A stretch of 64,000 nt of DNA from Martelella radicis (lineage in GTDB: Bacteria > Pseudomonadota > Alphaproteobacteria > Rhizobiales > Rhizobiaceae): the NCBI RefSeq assembly GCF_014196625.1, contig NZ_JACIDZ010000010.1, positions 1 through 64,000 on the forward strand, in the 5' to 3' direction. A program made the translations under genes and the position numbers. Of this stretch, positions 35,930 through 45,161 are shown piece after piece. The notes under the pieces are model-generated. The model did not search any database and was not told where the DNA came from. It was given only the letters and a program-made list of their open reading frames with translations. Position 1 is the first letter of the stretch. Every line of letters begins with the position of its first letter.

Positions 35930-36961
35930 ATGATGCGCCCCACCGTACACGACATTGCTGCAGAGGCAGGCGTGAGCCTTGCTACCGTCGATCGCGTGAT
36001 GAATGCGCGCCCTGGCGTCAGGGAGAAGACCAGGCTCAAGGTGGAGCAGGCAATCGACAAGCTGGGCTATGTGCGCGACGTGGCGGCCGCCAATCTCGCC
36101 AAGGGCCGGACCTACCCCTTCACCTTCATTCTGCCCTGCAACGAAAACGCATTCATGGCCGATTTGCGCGATGCAGTCTTGCAGGCCAATGCGCGCGGCC
36201 GGGTCGAACGCACCCAGATCTCCATCGTCGATGTGCCCGCATTCGATGCCGAGGCCCTGGCCGAGGCCCTCCTTGCGGCGGGAGAGGGAAATCCGGCCGG
36301 CATCGCCGTGGTCGCCATTGAGGCCGACCCCGTGCGCGAGGCGGTGCGCCAGCTTACAGGCCGGGGCATTCCCGTTGTCACCCTCGTCTCCGATCTGGAA
36401 GACAGCAATCGAGACCACTATGCCGGCGTCGACAACCCCGCTGCCGGCCGCACCGCAGCGACCCTGCTCGGACGCTTTGTCTCACCGCAAAAGGGCACGA
36501 TCGGCGTTCTTGCAGGCTCGCTCTCGGTGCGGGACCACCAGAACCGTTTCTCCGGCTTCTGCGAAATCATGGCGGCGCATTTTCCTGAACTGACCATTCT
36601 GCCGCCCATGGAAGGCCGCGATGATTCAGCGCTGGCCCGCAAACTGGTATCCGAAGCGGTCGAGGCCCATCCGGACATGATCGGCCTTTACAGTTTGGGC
36701 GCCGGTAATCGCGGCCTGATCGCGGCGCTGGAAGAAGCCCGCGCCCGCGGGCGCGAGCTTGTCACCATCGCCCACGAGCTTTCGGATCATTCACGCGAAG
36801 CGCTCGAAGCCGGCCTTTTCGACGTCGTCCTCAATCAGGATGCCGGTCATGAGGTCAGAAGCGCGATCCGGGTGTTGAAAGCCAAGGCCGACGGGCTTGA
36901 GGTGATCGCCGCCCAGGAGCGCATCCGCATCGACATTTTCATCAAGGACAATCTGCCGTGA
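35930..36961 (+). CDS. LacI family transcriptional regulator (xylose-operon type)
   Basis: This is a 343-residue sugar-responsive regulator. The N-terminal helix-turn-helix and hinge TVHDIAAEAGVSLATVDRVM then NARPGVREKTRLKVEQAID are typical of LacI proteins. The C-terminal periplasmic-binding-like domain has NPAGIAVVAIEADPVREAVR, IPVVTLVSDLED and HYAGVDNPAAGRTAATLLGRF. The gene lies 33 bp upstream of xylB in the same direction, so control of xylose catabolism is likely, with xylose as the probable inducer (inference from context). Two adjacent ATGs open the frame. Confidence 0.9.
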   Translation: MMRPTVHDIAAEAGVSLATVDRVMNARPGVREKTRLKVEQAIDKLGYVRDVAAANLAKGRTYPFTFILPCNENAFMADLRDAVLQANARGRVERTQISIVDVPAFDAEALAEALLAAGEGNPAGIAVVAIEADPVREAVRQLTGRGIPVVTLVSDLEDSNRDHYAGVDNPAAGRTAATLLGRFVSPQKGTIGVLAGSLSVRDHQNRFSGFCEIMAAHFPELTILPPMEGRDDSALARKLVSEAVEAHPDMIGLYSLGAGNRGLIAALEEARARGRELVTIAHELSDHSREALEAGLFDVVLNQDAGHEVRSAIRVLKAKADGLEVIAAQERIRIDIFIKDNLP

Positions 36962-36994
36962 ACGGGCAGCAACTCACAACACGGGAGGAAAGAC

Positions 36995-38452
36995 ATGTAT
37001 CTCGGGCTTGACCTCGGCACTTCCGGCCTCAAGGCGATGCTGATCGACGAGAACCAGACGGTGATCGCCAGCGCCGACGCGCCGCTCACCGTACAGCGAC
37101 TTCACCACGGTTGGTCGGAGCAGAACCCGGCCGATTGGATCGCCGCCTGCAAGATCGCCGTCGGCCGCCTGGCCGAGCGCCACCCAGCGGAACTTTCGGC
37201 CGTGAAGGGCATCGGCCTTTCCGGCCACATGCATGGCGCGACGCTGGTCGATGCCAAGGGCGAGATCCTGAGGCCCTGCATCCTGTGGAACGATACCCGT
37301 TCCTATGTCGAGGCAGCGCAACTTGATGACGATCCGCGCTTCCGCGCGATCACCGGCAATATCGTTTTTCCCGGCTTCACCGCGCCGAAGCTCGTCTGGG
37401 TCAAGAAGAACGAGCCGGAGACCTTCGCCAAGGTCGCCAAGGTCCTGCTGCCGAAGGATTATCTCCGCTTCTGGCTGACTGGCGAATATATCTCCGAAAT
37501 GTCGGATTCGGCCGGAACGTCCTGGCTCGATACGGCAAAGCGCGACTGGTCGGACGAACTGCTTGCGGCCACCGACCTTCGCCGCGAGCAGATGCCGGCC
37601 CTCGTCGAGGGTTCGCAGGCCGGCGGCACGCTGAAACAGGCGCTTGCCTCGGAATGGGGCATGACCGGCCCGGTCGTGGTTGCCGGCGGCGCCGGCGACA
37701 ATGCGGCATCCGCCTGCGGCATGGGCACGGTCGCCGATGGCGCGGCTTTCGTCTCGCTCGGCACGTCCGGCGTCCTTTTTGCTGCCAATGACCGCTACCG
37801 ACCGAAGCCCGAAAGCGCCGTCCATGCCTTCTGCCACGCCCTGCCTGCCACCTGGCACCAGATGGGCGTGATCCTTTCGGCAACCGATACGCTGAACTGG
37901 TATGCGAAGGTGACCGACAAGAGCCCGGCCCAGCTCGCGACCGAGGTCGGCGATACGCTTCAGGCACCGGGCGACGTGACCTTCCTGCCTTATCTTTCGG
38001 GCGAGCGCACGCCGCACAATGACGCCGCCATTCGCGGCGCGTTCATCGGTCTTGCCCATGAAAGCGACCGAGCGGCGATGACCCGCTCGGTGATGGAAGG
38101 CGTCGCGTTTGCGCTTCGCGACAATCTGGAGGCCTTGCGGTCTGCCGGCACCGAACTTTCCCGCATCACCGCCATCGGCGGCGGATCGCGTTCGCGCTAC
38201 TGGCTGAAGGCCGTGGCGACCGCGCTCAACCTGCCGATCGACATTCCCGCCGACGGCGATTTCGGCGCGGCCTTCGGCGCTGCCCGTCTCGGCCTACTGG
38301 CCGCGACCGGGGCCGACCCGCTTGCCGTCTGCACCCCGCCTGACACGGCGGAAACCGTTGACCCGGAGACGGCGCATACCGCCGCCTTCGAGGAGGCCTA
38401 TCAGCGTTTCCGGGCGCTGTATCCGGCCATCAAGACCCTCTCCGGAGAATGA
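36995..38452 (+). CDS. xylB: Xylulokinase
   Basis: XylB phosphorylates D-xylulose to xylulose-5-phosphate, which enters the pentose-phosphate pathway. The 485-residue FGGY-family kinase begins YLGLDLGTSGLKAMLIDENQ (ATP-binding phosphate 1), and carries GIGLSGHMHGATLVD, a sugar-contacting RPCILWNDTR segment, the ADENOSINE-type motif VVAGGAGDNAASACGMG and IGGGSRSRYWLKAVATALN. A good AGGAGGA-like ribosome-binding site (GGGAGGAAAG) precedes the ATG. It is 76 bp upstream of xylA. Confidence 0.96.
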   Translation: MYLGLDLGTSGLKAMLIDENQTVIASADAPLTVQRLHHGWSEQNPADWIAACKIAVGRLAERHPAELSAVKGIGLSGHMHGATLVDAKGEILRPCILWNDTRSYVEAAQLDDDPRFRAITGNIVFPGFTAPKLVWVKKNEPETFAKVAKVLLPKDYLRFWLTGEYISEMSDSAGTSWLDTAKRDWSDELLAATDLRREQMPALVEGSQAGGTLKQALASEWGMTGPVVVAGGAGDNAASACGMGTVADGAAFVSLGTSGVLFAANDRYRPKPESAVHAFCHALPATWHQMGVILSATDTLNWYAKVTDKSPAQLATEVGDTLQAPGDVTFLPYLSGERTPHNDAAIRGAFIGLAHESDRAAMTRSVMEGVAFALRDNLEALRSAGTELSRITAIGGGSRSRYWLKAVATALNLPIDIPADGDFGAAFGAARLGLLAATGADPLAVCTPPDTAETVDPETAHTAAFEEAYQRFRALYPAIKTLSGE

Positions 38453-38528
38453 CGCGAAGCGCGGGCATCCGGCAGGACGGACCCCGCGCCCCCGCGGATA
38501 ATGACAACCCCAACAGGGAGTATCCAAG

Positions 38529-39839
38529 ATGAGCACCGGCTTTTTCGGCGACATCAGCAAGATCCAGTATGAAGGCCCCGAAAGCGAAAACCCGCTTGCC
38601 TTCAAGCATTACAATCCCGACGAAATCGTCATGGGCAAGCCGCTGAAGGAACATCTGCGCTTTGCCATCGCCTACTGGCATTCGCTGGCCTGGGAAGGCG
38701 GCGACCCCTTTGGCGGCCGCACCTTCGACCGCCCGTGGTATGACGGCGGCATCGAAAAGGCCAAGCTGAAGGCGGATGTCGGCTTCGAGCTGTTCTCGCT
38801 CCTCGGCGCCCCCTTCTATTGCTTCCACGACGTCGATGTCCGCCCGGAAGGCGCGAACTTCGCCGAAAACACCAAGAACCTGAACGAGATCGTCGACTAT
38901 CTCGGCCAGAAACAGGAAGAAACCGGCGTCAAGCTGCTCTGGGGCACGGCCAACCTGTTCACCAACCGCCGCTTCATGTCGGGTGCTGCCACCAATCCGG
39001 ACCCGGACGTCTTCGCCTTCTCCGCCGCGACCATCAAGACCTGCATGGACGCCACCAAGAAGCTCGGCGGCCAGAACTATGTCCTGTGGGGCGGCCGCGA
39101 AGGCTACGAGACCCTGCTCAACACCGACATGGGCCGCGAGCTCGACCAGATGGCGCGCATGCTGCACATGGTCGTCGAGTACAAGCACAAGATCGGCTTT
39201 GAAGGCCAGATTCTGGTCGAGCCAAAGCCGCAGGAACCGACCAAGCACCAGTACGACTATGACGTCGCCACCGTCTACGGCTTCCTGCAGAAGCACGGGC
39301 TGGAAAAGGAAGTGAAGGTCAATATCGAACAGGGCCACGCGATCCTGGCAGGCCACACCTTCGAGCATGAACTGGCGCTTGCCCGCGAACTCGGCGTTCT
39401 CGGCTCCATCGACATGAACCGCAACGACTACCAGTCCGGCTGGGATACCGACCAGTTCCCGAACAATGTTCCGGAAATGGCGCTGGCCTATTACCAGGTT
39501 CTGCTCGCAGGCGGCTTCACCACCGGCGGCACGAACTTCGACGCCAAGCTGCGTCGCCAGTCGATCGATCCGGCCGACCTGCTTTACGGCCATATCGGCG
39601 GCATGGACTGCTGCGCCCGCGGCCTGAAGGCTGCCGCCAGGATGGTCGAAGACGGCGCCCTCTCGAAGCCGCTCGACGAACGCTATGCCGGCTGGAACGA
39701 ACCGACCGCCAAGAAGATGCTCGCCGGCGAAATGACGCTGGAAGACATCGCCGCCATGGTCGAGAAGGACGGCATCAACCCCGAGCCGAAATCCGGCCGC
39801 CAGGAATATCTGGAAAACATCGTCAACAAATACGTCTGA
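38529..39839 (+). CDS. xylA: Xylose isomerase
   Basis: XylA converts D-xylose to D-xylulose. The 436-residue protein is of the class II, longer type. Metal- and substrate-binding segments are visible: [13 protein letters not shown] (catalytic His/Asp), [31 protein letters not shown] (Glu/Lys), [17 protein letters not shown] (Glu/His) and [20 protein letters not shown] (metal-binding Asp residues). It has no local xylose transporter gene; uptake must be encoded elsewhere. A terminator follows. Confidence 0.97.
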   Translation: MSTGFFGDISKIQYEGPESENPLAFKHYNPDEIVMGKPLKEHLRFAIAYWHSLAWEGGDPFGGRTFDRPWYDGGIEKAKLKADVGFELFSLLGAPFYCFHDVDVRPEGANFAENTKNLNEIVDYLGQKQEETGVKLLWGTANLFTNRRFMSGAATNPDPDVFAFSAATIKTCMDATKKLGGQNYVLWGGREGYETLLNTDMGRELDQMARMLHMVVEYKHKIGFEGQILVEPKPQEPTKHQYDYDVATVYGFLQKHGLEKEVKVNIEQGHAILAGHTFEHELALARELGVLGSIDMNRNDYQSGWDTDQFPNNVPEMALAYYQVLLAGGFTTGGTNFDAKLRRQSIDPADLLYGHIGGMDCCARGLKAAARMVEDGALSKPLDERYAGWNEPTAKKMLAGEMTLEDIAAMVEKDGINPEPKSGRQEYLENIVNKYV

Positions 39840-39862
39840 TCACCGGACGGATTTGAGCGAAA

Positions 39863-39894
39863 GCGAAGCCGGGGCGCACGTGTCCCGGCTTCGC
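39863..39894. terminator. Hairpin terminator after xylA
   Basis: An 11-bp perfect stem GCGAAGCCGGG / CCCGGCTTCGC with a 10-nt loop is followed by CGTTTCTGCCTTTCC. It lies 24 nt after the xylA stop. The T content is moderate, and it may serve both xylA and the converging methyltransferase gene. Confidence 0.65.
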
Positions 39895-39974
39895 CGTTTC
39901 TGCCTTTCCTGCAGCGGAAAGGCAGATGAACCAGGGTCTTCACACATCCCTGGAACCTGAAGCGTCTTTCATGC

Positions 39975-40934
39975 CTACCGGGCGGCGGCCTTGAAATGGC
40001 CGTCGCAGGCCTTTGCGATCGCGGCGACGTGGCGGTGATCGGTTCCGCAGCAGCCGCCGAAGACGCGGACGTTCGGGAAGAGGCCGATCAGCGCGCGATA
40101 ATCCTCGCCGAGCCCCGCCGGATCGCCGTCATCGAGCTCGGTGGCATTGTCGAGTTCCTCGTGGCTCATGCGCGAAGCATTGGCGCGGATACCGCCGATG
40201 CGCTTCGTCCATTCCTCGCCGGCTTCGATTGCCGGACGGAAGTGGTCCGGGTGAGCGCAGTTTATCATCAGATAGGCCGCGGCGCTGCCCGTTGCCGCAT
40301 CGGTCTCGCGGATCGCCTCGGCAAGCGGCGTGCCGTCCGGAAGCCGTCCGTCGGTCTCCACCGTGTAGGCGACGACGCTTGGCAGGTCGCGGGCGGTTGC
40401 CGCGCGGATGAAGCCAACCCCTTCGGCTACCGTGGTGAAGGTAAAGCCGCCCACCATGTCGGCCGCCGTTTCAGCGAACCAGCCGATCTGCTCGCCATGA
40501 TAGTCTTCCGCTTCCTTCGCAGTCATCGCGGTATCCGGCTGATAGCCATCCCCGCGCGGTCCCGCATTGCCGGAAATCAGCACTGGTGCTTGCTCTGCCA
40601 TCTCGCCGCGAAGCTTCTCAAGCATCGCGATCGCCTTTTGATTGAAGCGCCGGAGGTCCTCCGGCGTATGACCAAGGGTCGCGCCCCAGTCCCGGTTGGC
40701 GCGCCAGGTCGGCGCTTCCAGCACGAAGCCCGTTCCGTGCCGCGCGGCTATCCTCAGATGGCGGCGAAAATAGGTCTCGAGGACAGCCATGCCTTCCGCC
40801 GTTTCGAGCAACGGATAGGAGGCAAAGCTCGGCAGATCGAGCCCCTCATGGAAGATCAGATAGGTCTCCAGGCCGGAATCGGTCAGGAGAAATGCGTCGC
40901 CCGCGAGCGGCAGGCGGTTGCGCAGTGCAGTCAT
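39975..40934 (-). CDS. Homocysteine S-methyltransferase family protein (MmuM/BHMT type)
   Basis: This is a 319-residue zinc methyltransferase that moves a methyl group from a donor such as S-methylmethionine, SAM or a betaine to homocysteine, forming methionine. It starts LLTDSGLETYLIFHEGLDLP, and has VLEAPTWRANRDW and TFTTVAEGVG. The zinc ligands are in LMINCAHPDHF (Cys) and VFGGCCGTDHRH (Cys-Cys). The true donor cannot be read from the sequence. The start at 40934 has AAGGGA upstream; a frame to 41321 is spurious. It is the last gene of the minus-strand run that includes the betaine-type oxygenase, which raises the possibility of a betaine donor (inference). Confidence 0.87.
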   Translation of the reverse strand: MTALRNRLPLAGDAFLLTDSGLETYLIFHEGLDLPSFASYPLLETAEGMAVLETYFRRHLRIAARHGTGFVLEAPTWRANRDWGATLGHTPEDLRRFNQKAIAMLEKLRGEMAEQAPVLISGNAGPRGDGYQPDTAMTAKEAEDYHGEQIGWFAETAADMVGGFTFTTVAEGVGFIRAATARDLPSVVAYTVETDGRLPDGTPLAEAIRETDAATGSAAAYLMINCAHPDHFRPAIEAGEEWTKRIGGIRANASRMSHEELDNATELDDGDPAGLGEDYRALIGLFPNVRVFGGCCGTDHRHVAAIAKACDGHFKAAAR

Positions 40935-41170
40935 GATAAAAGTCCCTTTCCTTTGATACCGCAGACGCGCCTTCCCTGCGGCGCGCAGGCCGCGAACACG
41001 GCACTCCGTCCGTCCCATCCTGGAAGCGTGTCTGCATGTGTCCGGCGCGCCCCTCAGACACGCCGCAATCCCTTCGCGCACAGGTCTTGCCCGCGACGCA
41101 GCGGCTTTTGCCTCATGCAGCGGACAAGCGCTACTGGACTCACGGTACAGTTGCGATGAAAAACATCGGA

Positions 41171-42139
41171 TCAGGTAAGGGCAATCGCAAATGCAATGAC
41201 GATCAACACGGCGTGGACCGCCATGATGGTCCCGCCTGCCCTGAAATTTAGCATTCTCGCCCGTACGGGTCCGCTTGCAACCAGGATGCGCTGCGTGAGG
41301 ATCGAAAGCATGAGCACGCAAAGGATTGCGCTGAAGGTCAGGAAGGAAACCTGATCGACAATGCCGAACGTCGCATCGAAGCCGATCGCATCCTCCAGCC
41401 GGTAGCGGTTGAACACCGCTGCGAACACCGAACCCGTGGTGACGCCGACGCGCGTGCCGAGTTCCTCGACCGGTATGAACAGAACCAGTCCGGTGATGAA
41501 CAGCGCCACAAAGAAGCCGGTGAATTTCTCGAACAGAAGCGGAGAAAGCTTCCGCTGGATGTCGACCACGAAGGTGACTCGTGAATAGGGGACGATCTCG
41601 TCGCGGTAGCCGAACCGGGTTTGGTAGGTGACGGCCCGGTCCTCGAACGACAATGAGTCGATCAGCCAGCCCGGAGCCCGCACAAACTCAGCGATCTGGC
41701 TGTCCTCGGCATCGGGCACGAAAATCGTATGGCTGACGCTGTCAGCGGATTCGAACTTGATCCGCAGGACCTGACTGTCGAAGGGGTAGTCGCCGACATC
41801 GAAGGCGTGATCGATGACCGCGTCGAACTCCACAGCGGTGTAGGTCGACCCGTTCGACAGAACGGTGCTGGCAAAAACATTGGTGGTCGATGACCGCGAG
41901 ATAAGCTCGAAGTCCCTGTTGGCGTCAAAAGTGCCCGTCGGATCGAGGAACCAGGCATAACCCGCAGCACGAAAGCTGCCATCGCTCGGCGTGACGGAGG
42001 AGATCGATGTAAGGAAAATGCCGACCTTGACGGCGCGCGGCTCGCCCTGGGCCATACTCTCCGGCGCAAGCGCAAAAGCCAATACCAACGGCAGCATCGA
42101 GCGCAACAGCCCCACTGACCGCAGCCACGCGATGGCCAT
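41171..42139 (-). CDS. Predicted pentameric ligand-gated ion channel (GLIC/Cys-loop superfamily)
   Basis: The 322-residue protein has a signal peptide (residues 1-30, ending ESMA), a beta-rich extracellular domain (about 31-200) and four C-terminal hydrophobic helices (about 203-222, 230-247, 258-282 and 303-321). This is the pentameric ligand-gated channel layout. The sequence DVGDYPFDSQVLRI (115-127) carries the superfamily hallmark; YPFDSQ is identical to the GLIC motif. The first strand VGIFLTSISSV and the YAWFLDP segment also fit. M2 reads GTRVGVTTGSVFAAVFN, similar in pattern to eukaryotic anion-channel M2 (ARVG...). No Cys pair flanks the loop, as in other prokaryotic members. The start codon is uncertain: ATG 42139 lacks a good ribosome-binding site, and a TTG at 42163 is possible. 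It lies between betaine-type catabolic genes. Confidence 0.75.
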   Translation of the reverse strand: MAIAWLRSVGLLRSMLPLVLAFALAPESMAQGEPRAVKVGIFLTSISSVTPSDGSFRAAGYAWFLDPTGTFDANRDFELISRSSTTNVFASTVLSNGSTYTAVEFDAVIDHAFDVGDYPFDSQVLRIKFESADSVSHTIFVPDAEDSQIAEFVRAPGWLIDSLSFEDRAVTYQTRFGYRDEIVPYSRVTFVVDIQRKLSPLLFEKFTGFFVALFITGLVLFIPVEELGTRVGVTTGSVFAAVFNRYRLEDAIGFDATFGIVDQVSFLTFSAILCVLMLSILTQRILVASGPVRARMLNFRAGGTIMAVHAVLIVIAFAIALT

Positions 42140-42259
42140 GCAGGTGATGGTCGGTCCGATCAAAAAAACCTGCTTCCTTGCGCCCGAAATGTCCTTGGCT
42201 CCCAAGATATTCCTTGCACATATCTTGTCACCAGGACGCCTGGCGGGCAAGCACGTCCC

Positions 42260-43345
42260 TTAGGCCTCCACCTCGACATCCGACAGCGGGCGCGAGCAGC
42301 AGGCGAGGATGTAGCCCTCCTCGATCTCGTCATCGAGAATGCCGCCATTGTGCTGCATGTCGACCTTGCCGGACTTGCACATGGTGCGGCAGGTGCCGCA
42401 GATGCCAGACTCGCAGGCGGCGGGTATGCGCACGCCGGCATTGCGAGCGGTCTGCAGGATGGTGAAGCCGGGCTGGACTTCCGCCGTCACGCCGGAATCG
42501 GCGAATTCGACGGTGAACAGCTTGTCCTCGTCGCCGCTCTCGCCAATGAAGACGGCCGGCGGCGGCACTTCGGGCTTGAAGGTCTCCTGGAAATAATTGT
42601 TTTCCATGTCGAAATTGGAGCTTTCGAGCGAATCCCTGACCGTTGCCATGAACGGGTCCGGCCCGCAGCAGAACACCCGCCGTTCAAGGAAATCCGGCAC
42701 CAGAAGCGCGATCTTGGCGCGGTCGATGAAGCCCCGAAGCCCCGACCAGAGCTGGGTGCGTTCGAGCTCGGTGACGATGAAGCCGAGGTTGAAGAAGGGC
42801 ATGTAGCGCGCCTTGTACTCCAGCTCCCAGCGGAAGATGATGTCGCTCGGCGAGCGGGCGCAGTGGATGAAGGCGATGTCGGTGTCAGGATCGCGATCGC
42901 CCAGATCCCGCGTCATCGACATCATCGGCGTGATTCCTGAACCAGCCGAGATGAACAGGTACTTCTCCGCCGGATGCTCGACATAGGAGAAATCGCCGAG
43001 CGGGCCGATCGCCTTCAGCTTCATGCCGGGATGCAGGTTCTCGAACATCCAGCGCGTGCCGATACTGTCCTTCTGCGCCTTCACCGTCACGGCGATGGTG
43101 AAGGGCCGCGTCGGGCTGGAGGAGATCGTATAGGTGCGCATGATCGGCTCGGGGCCGACCGGCAGTTCCAGCGTGATGTACTGGCCCGGCAGATAGCGGA
43201 ACCAGATGTTTTCCTCCTCCGCCTTGAAAGTGAAGGTCATCACATCCGGGGCTTCCGGTGTCCAGGCCACGCATTCCAGCATGTGCTCGCGGCCATTCCA
43301 CGGCACCATTTCATCGATATGTTTGAACGGCTGCGACTTGATCAT
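42260..43345 (-). CDS. gbcB: Ferredoxin-type reductase partner of Rieske oxygenase (GbcB-like)
   Basis: The 361-residue hybrid reductase passes electrons from NAD(P)H to the adjacent oxygenase. The FAD-binding part has RTYTISSSPT (flavin) and FISAGSGITPMMSM (pyridine nucleotide), with CCGPDPFM near the end of that domain. The C-terminal plant-type 2Fe-2S ferredoxin domain has Cys ligands in CESGICGTCRTMC and a last Cys in ILACCSRPL. This arrangement matches GbcB of the glycine-betaine demethylase system. The start at 43345 lies one base after the oxygenase stop, so the two are cotranscribed and coupled. The gene symbol is by analogy. Confidence 0.88.
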   Translation of the reverse strand: MIKSQPFKHIDEMVPWNGREHMLECVAWTPEAPDVMTFTFKAEEENIWFRYLPGQYITLELPVGPEPIMRTYTISSSPTRPFTIAVTVKAQKDSIGTRWMFENLHPGMKLKAIGPLGDFSYVEHPAEKYLFISAGSGITPMMSMTRDLGDRDPDTDIAFIHCARSPSDIIFRWELEYKARYMPFFNLGFIVTELERTQLWSGLRGFIDRAKIALLVPDFLERRVFCCGPDPFMATVRDSLESSNFDMENNYFQETFKPEVPPPAVFIGESGDEDKLFTVEFADSGVTAEVQPGFTILQTARNAGVRIPAACESGICGTCRTMCKSGKVDMQHNGGILDDEIEEGYILACCSRPLSDVEVEA

Positions 43346-43346
43346 A

Positions 43347-44591
43347 TCAGGCGACGATGGACAGAGGCGCGTTTTCGTCGGACAGGCGTTCGAGCGAGTG
43401 GTTGGCGTACCATTCGACAAACTGCATCACGCCGCCTTCGTCTTCCGGCGAATAGGGGCCGGGCTGATAGGCGGGCGAGCGGATGCCGCGGGCATTTTCT
43501 TCCACAATCTGCCGGTCCTGGTCATTGGTGAAGGTCCACACATGGGTCAGTTCGTCGAGATCGTAGTCGATGCCCTCGACCGCGTCCTTCGGCACCAGCC
43601 AGGTGGTGGTGACTTCGGTTTCCTCGGGTCCGATCGGCAGCACCCGGAAGGAGATCGCATGATCGCCGAGAAAGTGGTTCCAGGTGGTCGGATAATGAAA
43701 CAGAACGAGCGCGCCAATGCCGGCGGCCGCCGTCTTTTCACCCATCGGCTTGCGGACGGCCCGCTTGCCCGACATGGTGTAGCTCTCCGCGCCCGCGATC
43801 AGCGGCATGCGCGCGATGCGGAACTGTCCGTCCGGGTTGATAAAGAACTTCGCCTCAAGCCCGGCCGCCTCGCAATGGGCCCAGTGTGCCTGGATCTCGG
43901 GATCCTCCATCATGCCCTGAACCCCGGTCACCGATGCGGCTTCGGGATAGGTCCGGCAAAGCTCGGGATGGTTTGCCGCGCAGTGATAGCATTCGCGGTT
44001 GTTTTCCCAGACAAGCTTCCAGTTGCCCTTCTCGACGATCGTGCTCTTGAAGGCGACCTTGGTGTCGCGGATGTTATGGGGCGCGATATAGGGCGAAATC
44101 GTCTCGCGCAGCGGCGCAATATCCGGCGCCTCGTCCGCCAGACAGATGAAGATATAGCCCTCGATGCTCTCGCAATGGACTGGCTTCAGACCGAATTTCG
44201 ACTTGTCGAAATCCTCGCCCATATGCCGCACATATTGCAGCGTCCCGTCGAGATCGTATGTCCACTGGTGATAGGGGCAGACGAGCTTGGCGGTCGTTCC
44301 CTTGTCGGCGGAGCAGACGCGCGAGCCGCGATGGCGACAGGAATTGTGCAGCGCCCGGATGACCTTGTCGCGCCCGCGCGTCAGGATGACGGAATAGTCG
44401 CCGACCTGGATCGTCAGGTAATTGCCGGGCCGCGCCAGTTCGCAATCATGGGCGACGAACAGCCAGTCGCGGTAATAGAAATTCTCCATATCGACCCGGA
44501 AATAATCGGGATCGGTGTAGAAGGCGCGGGACAGGGTGAAACCGTCCTGACGGCTCCTCAGTTCGTCGAGCATTTTCTGGCGTATCGTCAT
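43347..44591 (-). CDS. gbcA: Rieske non-haem iron oxygenase (GbcA-like glycine betaine demethylase)
   Basis: This is a 414-residue oxygenase large subunit. The Rieske 2Fe-2S ligands are in CRHRGSRVC (C-x-H) and VCPYHQWTYDLDG (C-x2-H). The mononuclear iron site is in WKLVWENNRECYHCAANHPEL (NxxExxxHxxxxH, two His with an Asp/Glu bridge). Sequence patterns (FYYRDWLFVAHDCELARPGN then YLTIQVG, NDQDRQIVEENARGI, AYQPGPYSPEDEGGV) closely match GbcA, which demethylates glycine betaine to dimethylglycine. Stachydrine or carnitine-type substrates cannot be excluded. The start at 44591 removes a 25-residue spurious extension. Confidence 0.87.
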   Translation of the reverse strand: MTIRQKMLDELRSRQDGFTLSRAFYTDPDYFRVDMENFYYRDWLFVAHDCELARPGNYLTIQVGDYSVILTRGRDKVIRALHNSCRHRGSRVCSADKGTTAKLVCPYHQWTYDLDGTLQYVRHMGEDFDKSKFGLKPVHCESIEGYIFICLADEAPDIAPLRETISPYIAPHNIRDTKVAFKSTIVEKGNWKLVWENNRECYHCAANHPELCRTYPEAASVTGVQGMMEDPEIQAHWAHCEAAGLEAKFFINPDGQFRIARMPLIAGAESYTMSGKRAVRKPMGEKTAAAGIGALVLFHYPTTWNHFLGDHAISFRVLPIGPEETEVTTTWLVPKDAVEGIDYDLDELTHVWTFTNDQDRQIVEENARGIRSPAYQPGPYSPEDEGGVMQFVEWYANHSLERLSDENAPLSIVA

Positions 44592-44718
44592 GGGCGGCCT
44601 CCGCGGCGAAGACGGACAATAAGGCGCATTAAACCATCGCCGGTTGCGGCTCCGCGTCCCAATCACGACATGACTTTCGGAAATGACGACACGGGGAAAT
44701 TCGCACCGGCCGCCGGTA

Positions 44719-45093
44719 TCAGCGCGGCAGAAGCGCCGTCACCTCGATCTCGATCCGGTATTTCGGGTCGATCAGTCCGCATTCCAGCATGGTCGCCGCC
44801 GGCGGATTGTCGCCGAAGGTCTCGGCGAGAATCGGCCAACAGGCCGGGAAATCAGCGGCATCCGGAAGGTAATAGACCACCCGCACGACATCTTTGAAGC
44901 CGCAGCCGGCCTTCGAAAGCGCGCTTCCGATCGCCTCAAGCGCCGAACGGCACTGGCCGGCGACATCCTCCGGGATGTCCTCCCCCTGCGCCGTCGTGCC
45001 TGCGACATGGACGAAGCCGCCGGCCACCACCGCGCGGCAATAGCCGATCTTCTTTTCATAAATGCCGCCGGAGGCAATCCGTCTGATCGTCAT
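44719..45093 (-). CDS. RidA/YjgF family enamine deaminase
   Basis: The 124-residue RidA protein is of the kind that hydrolyses reactive enamine/imine intermediates, or acts in oxidative breakdown of amines. The family pattern is clear: YEKKIGYCRAVVAGGFVHVAGTTA at the start, and a C-terminal IDPKYRIEIEVTALLP. The catalytic Arg lies in the YRIEIE segment. The start at 45093 has AAGGA upstream. It is 127 bp before the GbcA-like gene on the same strand, which fits detoxifying an imine made by oxidative demethylation (inference). Confidence 0.9.
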   Translation of the reverse strand: MTIRRIASGGIYEKKIGYCRAVVAGGFVHVAGTTAQGEDIPEDVAGQCRSALEAIGSALSKAGCGFKDVVRVVYYLPDAADFPACWPILAETFGDNPPAATMLECGLIDPKYRIEIEVTALLPR

Positions 45094-45161
45094 CAGAAAA
45101 TCCTTTGTTGTGCAGGTCCTTTGTTCTAAACGGGAAACGCTCATACAGGAACGGGTTTCAC

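Noticed and set aside
40935-41170. Possible SAM-type riboswitch before the homocysteine methyltransferase gene
   Set aside because: The leader is GC-rich with some pairing, but I could not find the conserved SAM-II or other SAM/SAH core sequences. A covariance-model scan would settle it.
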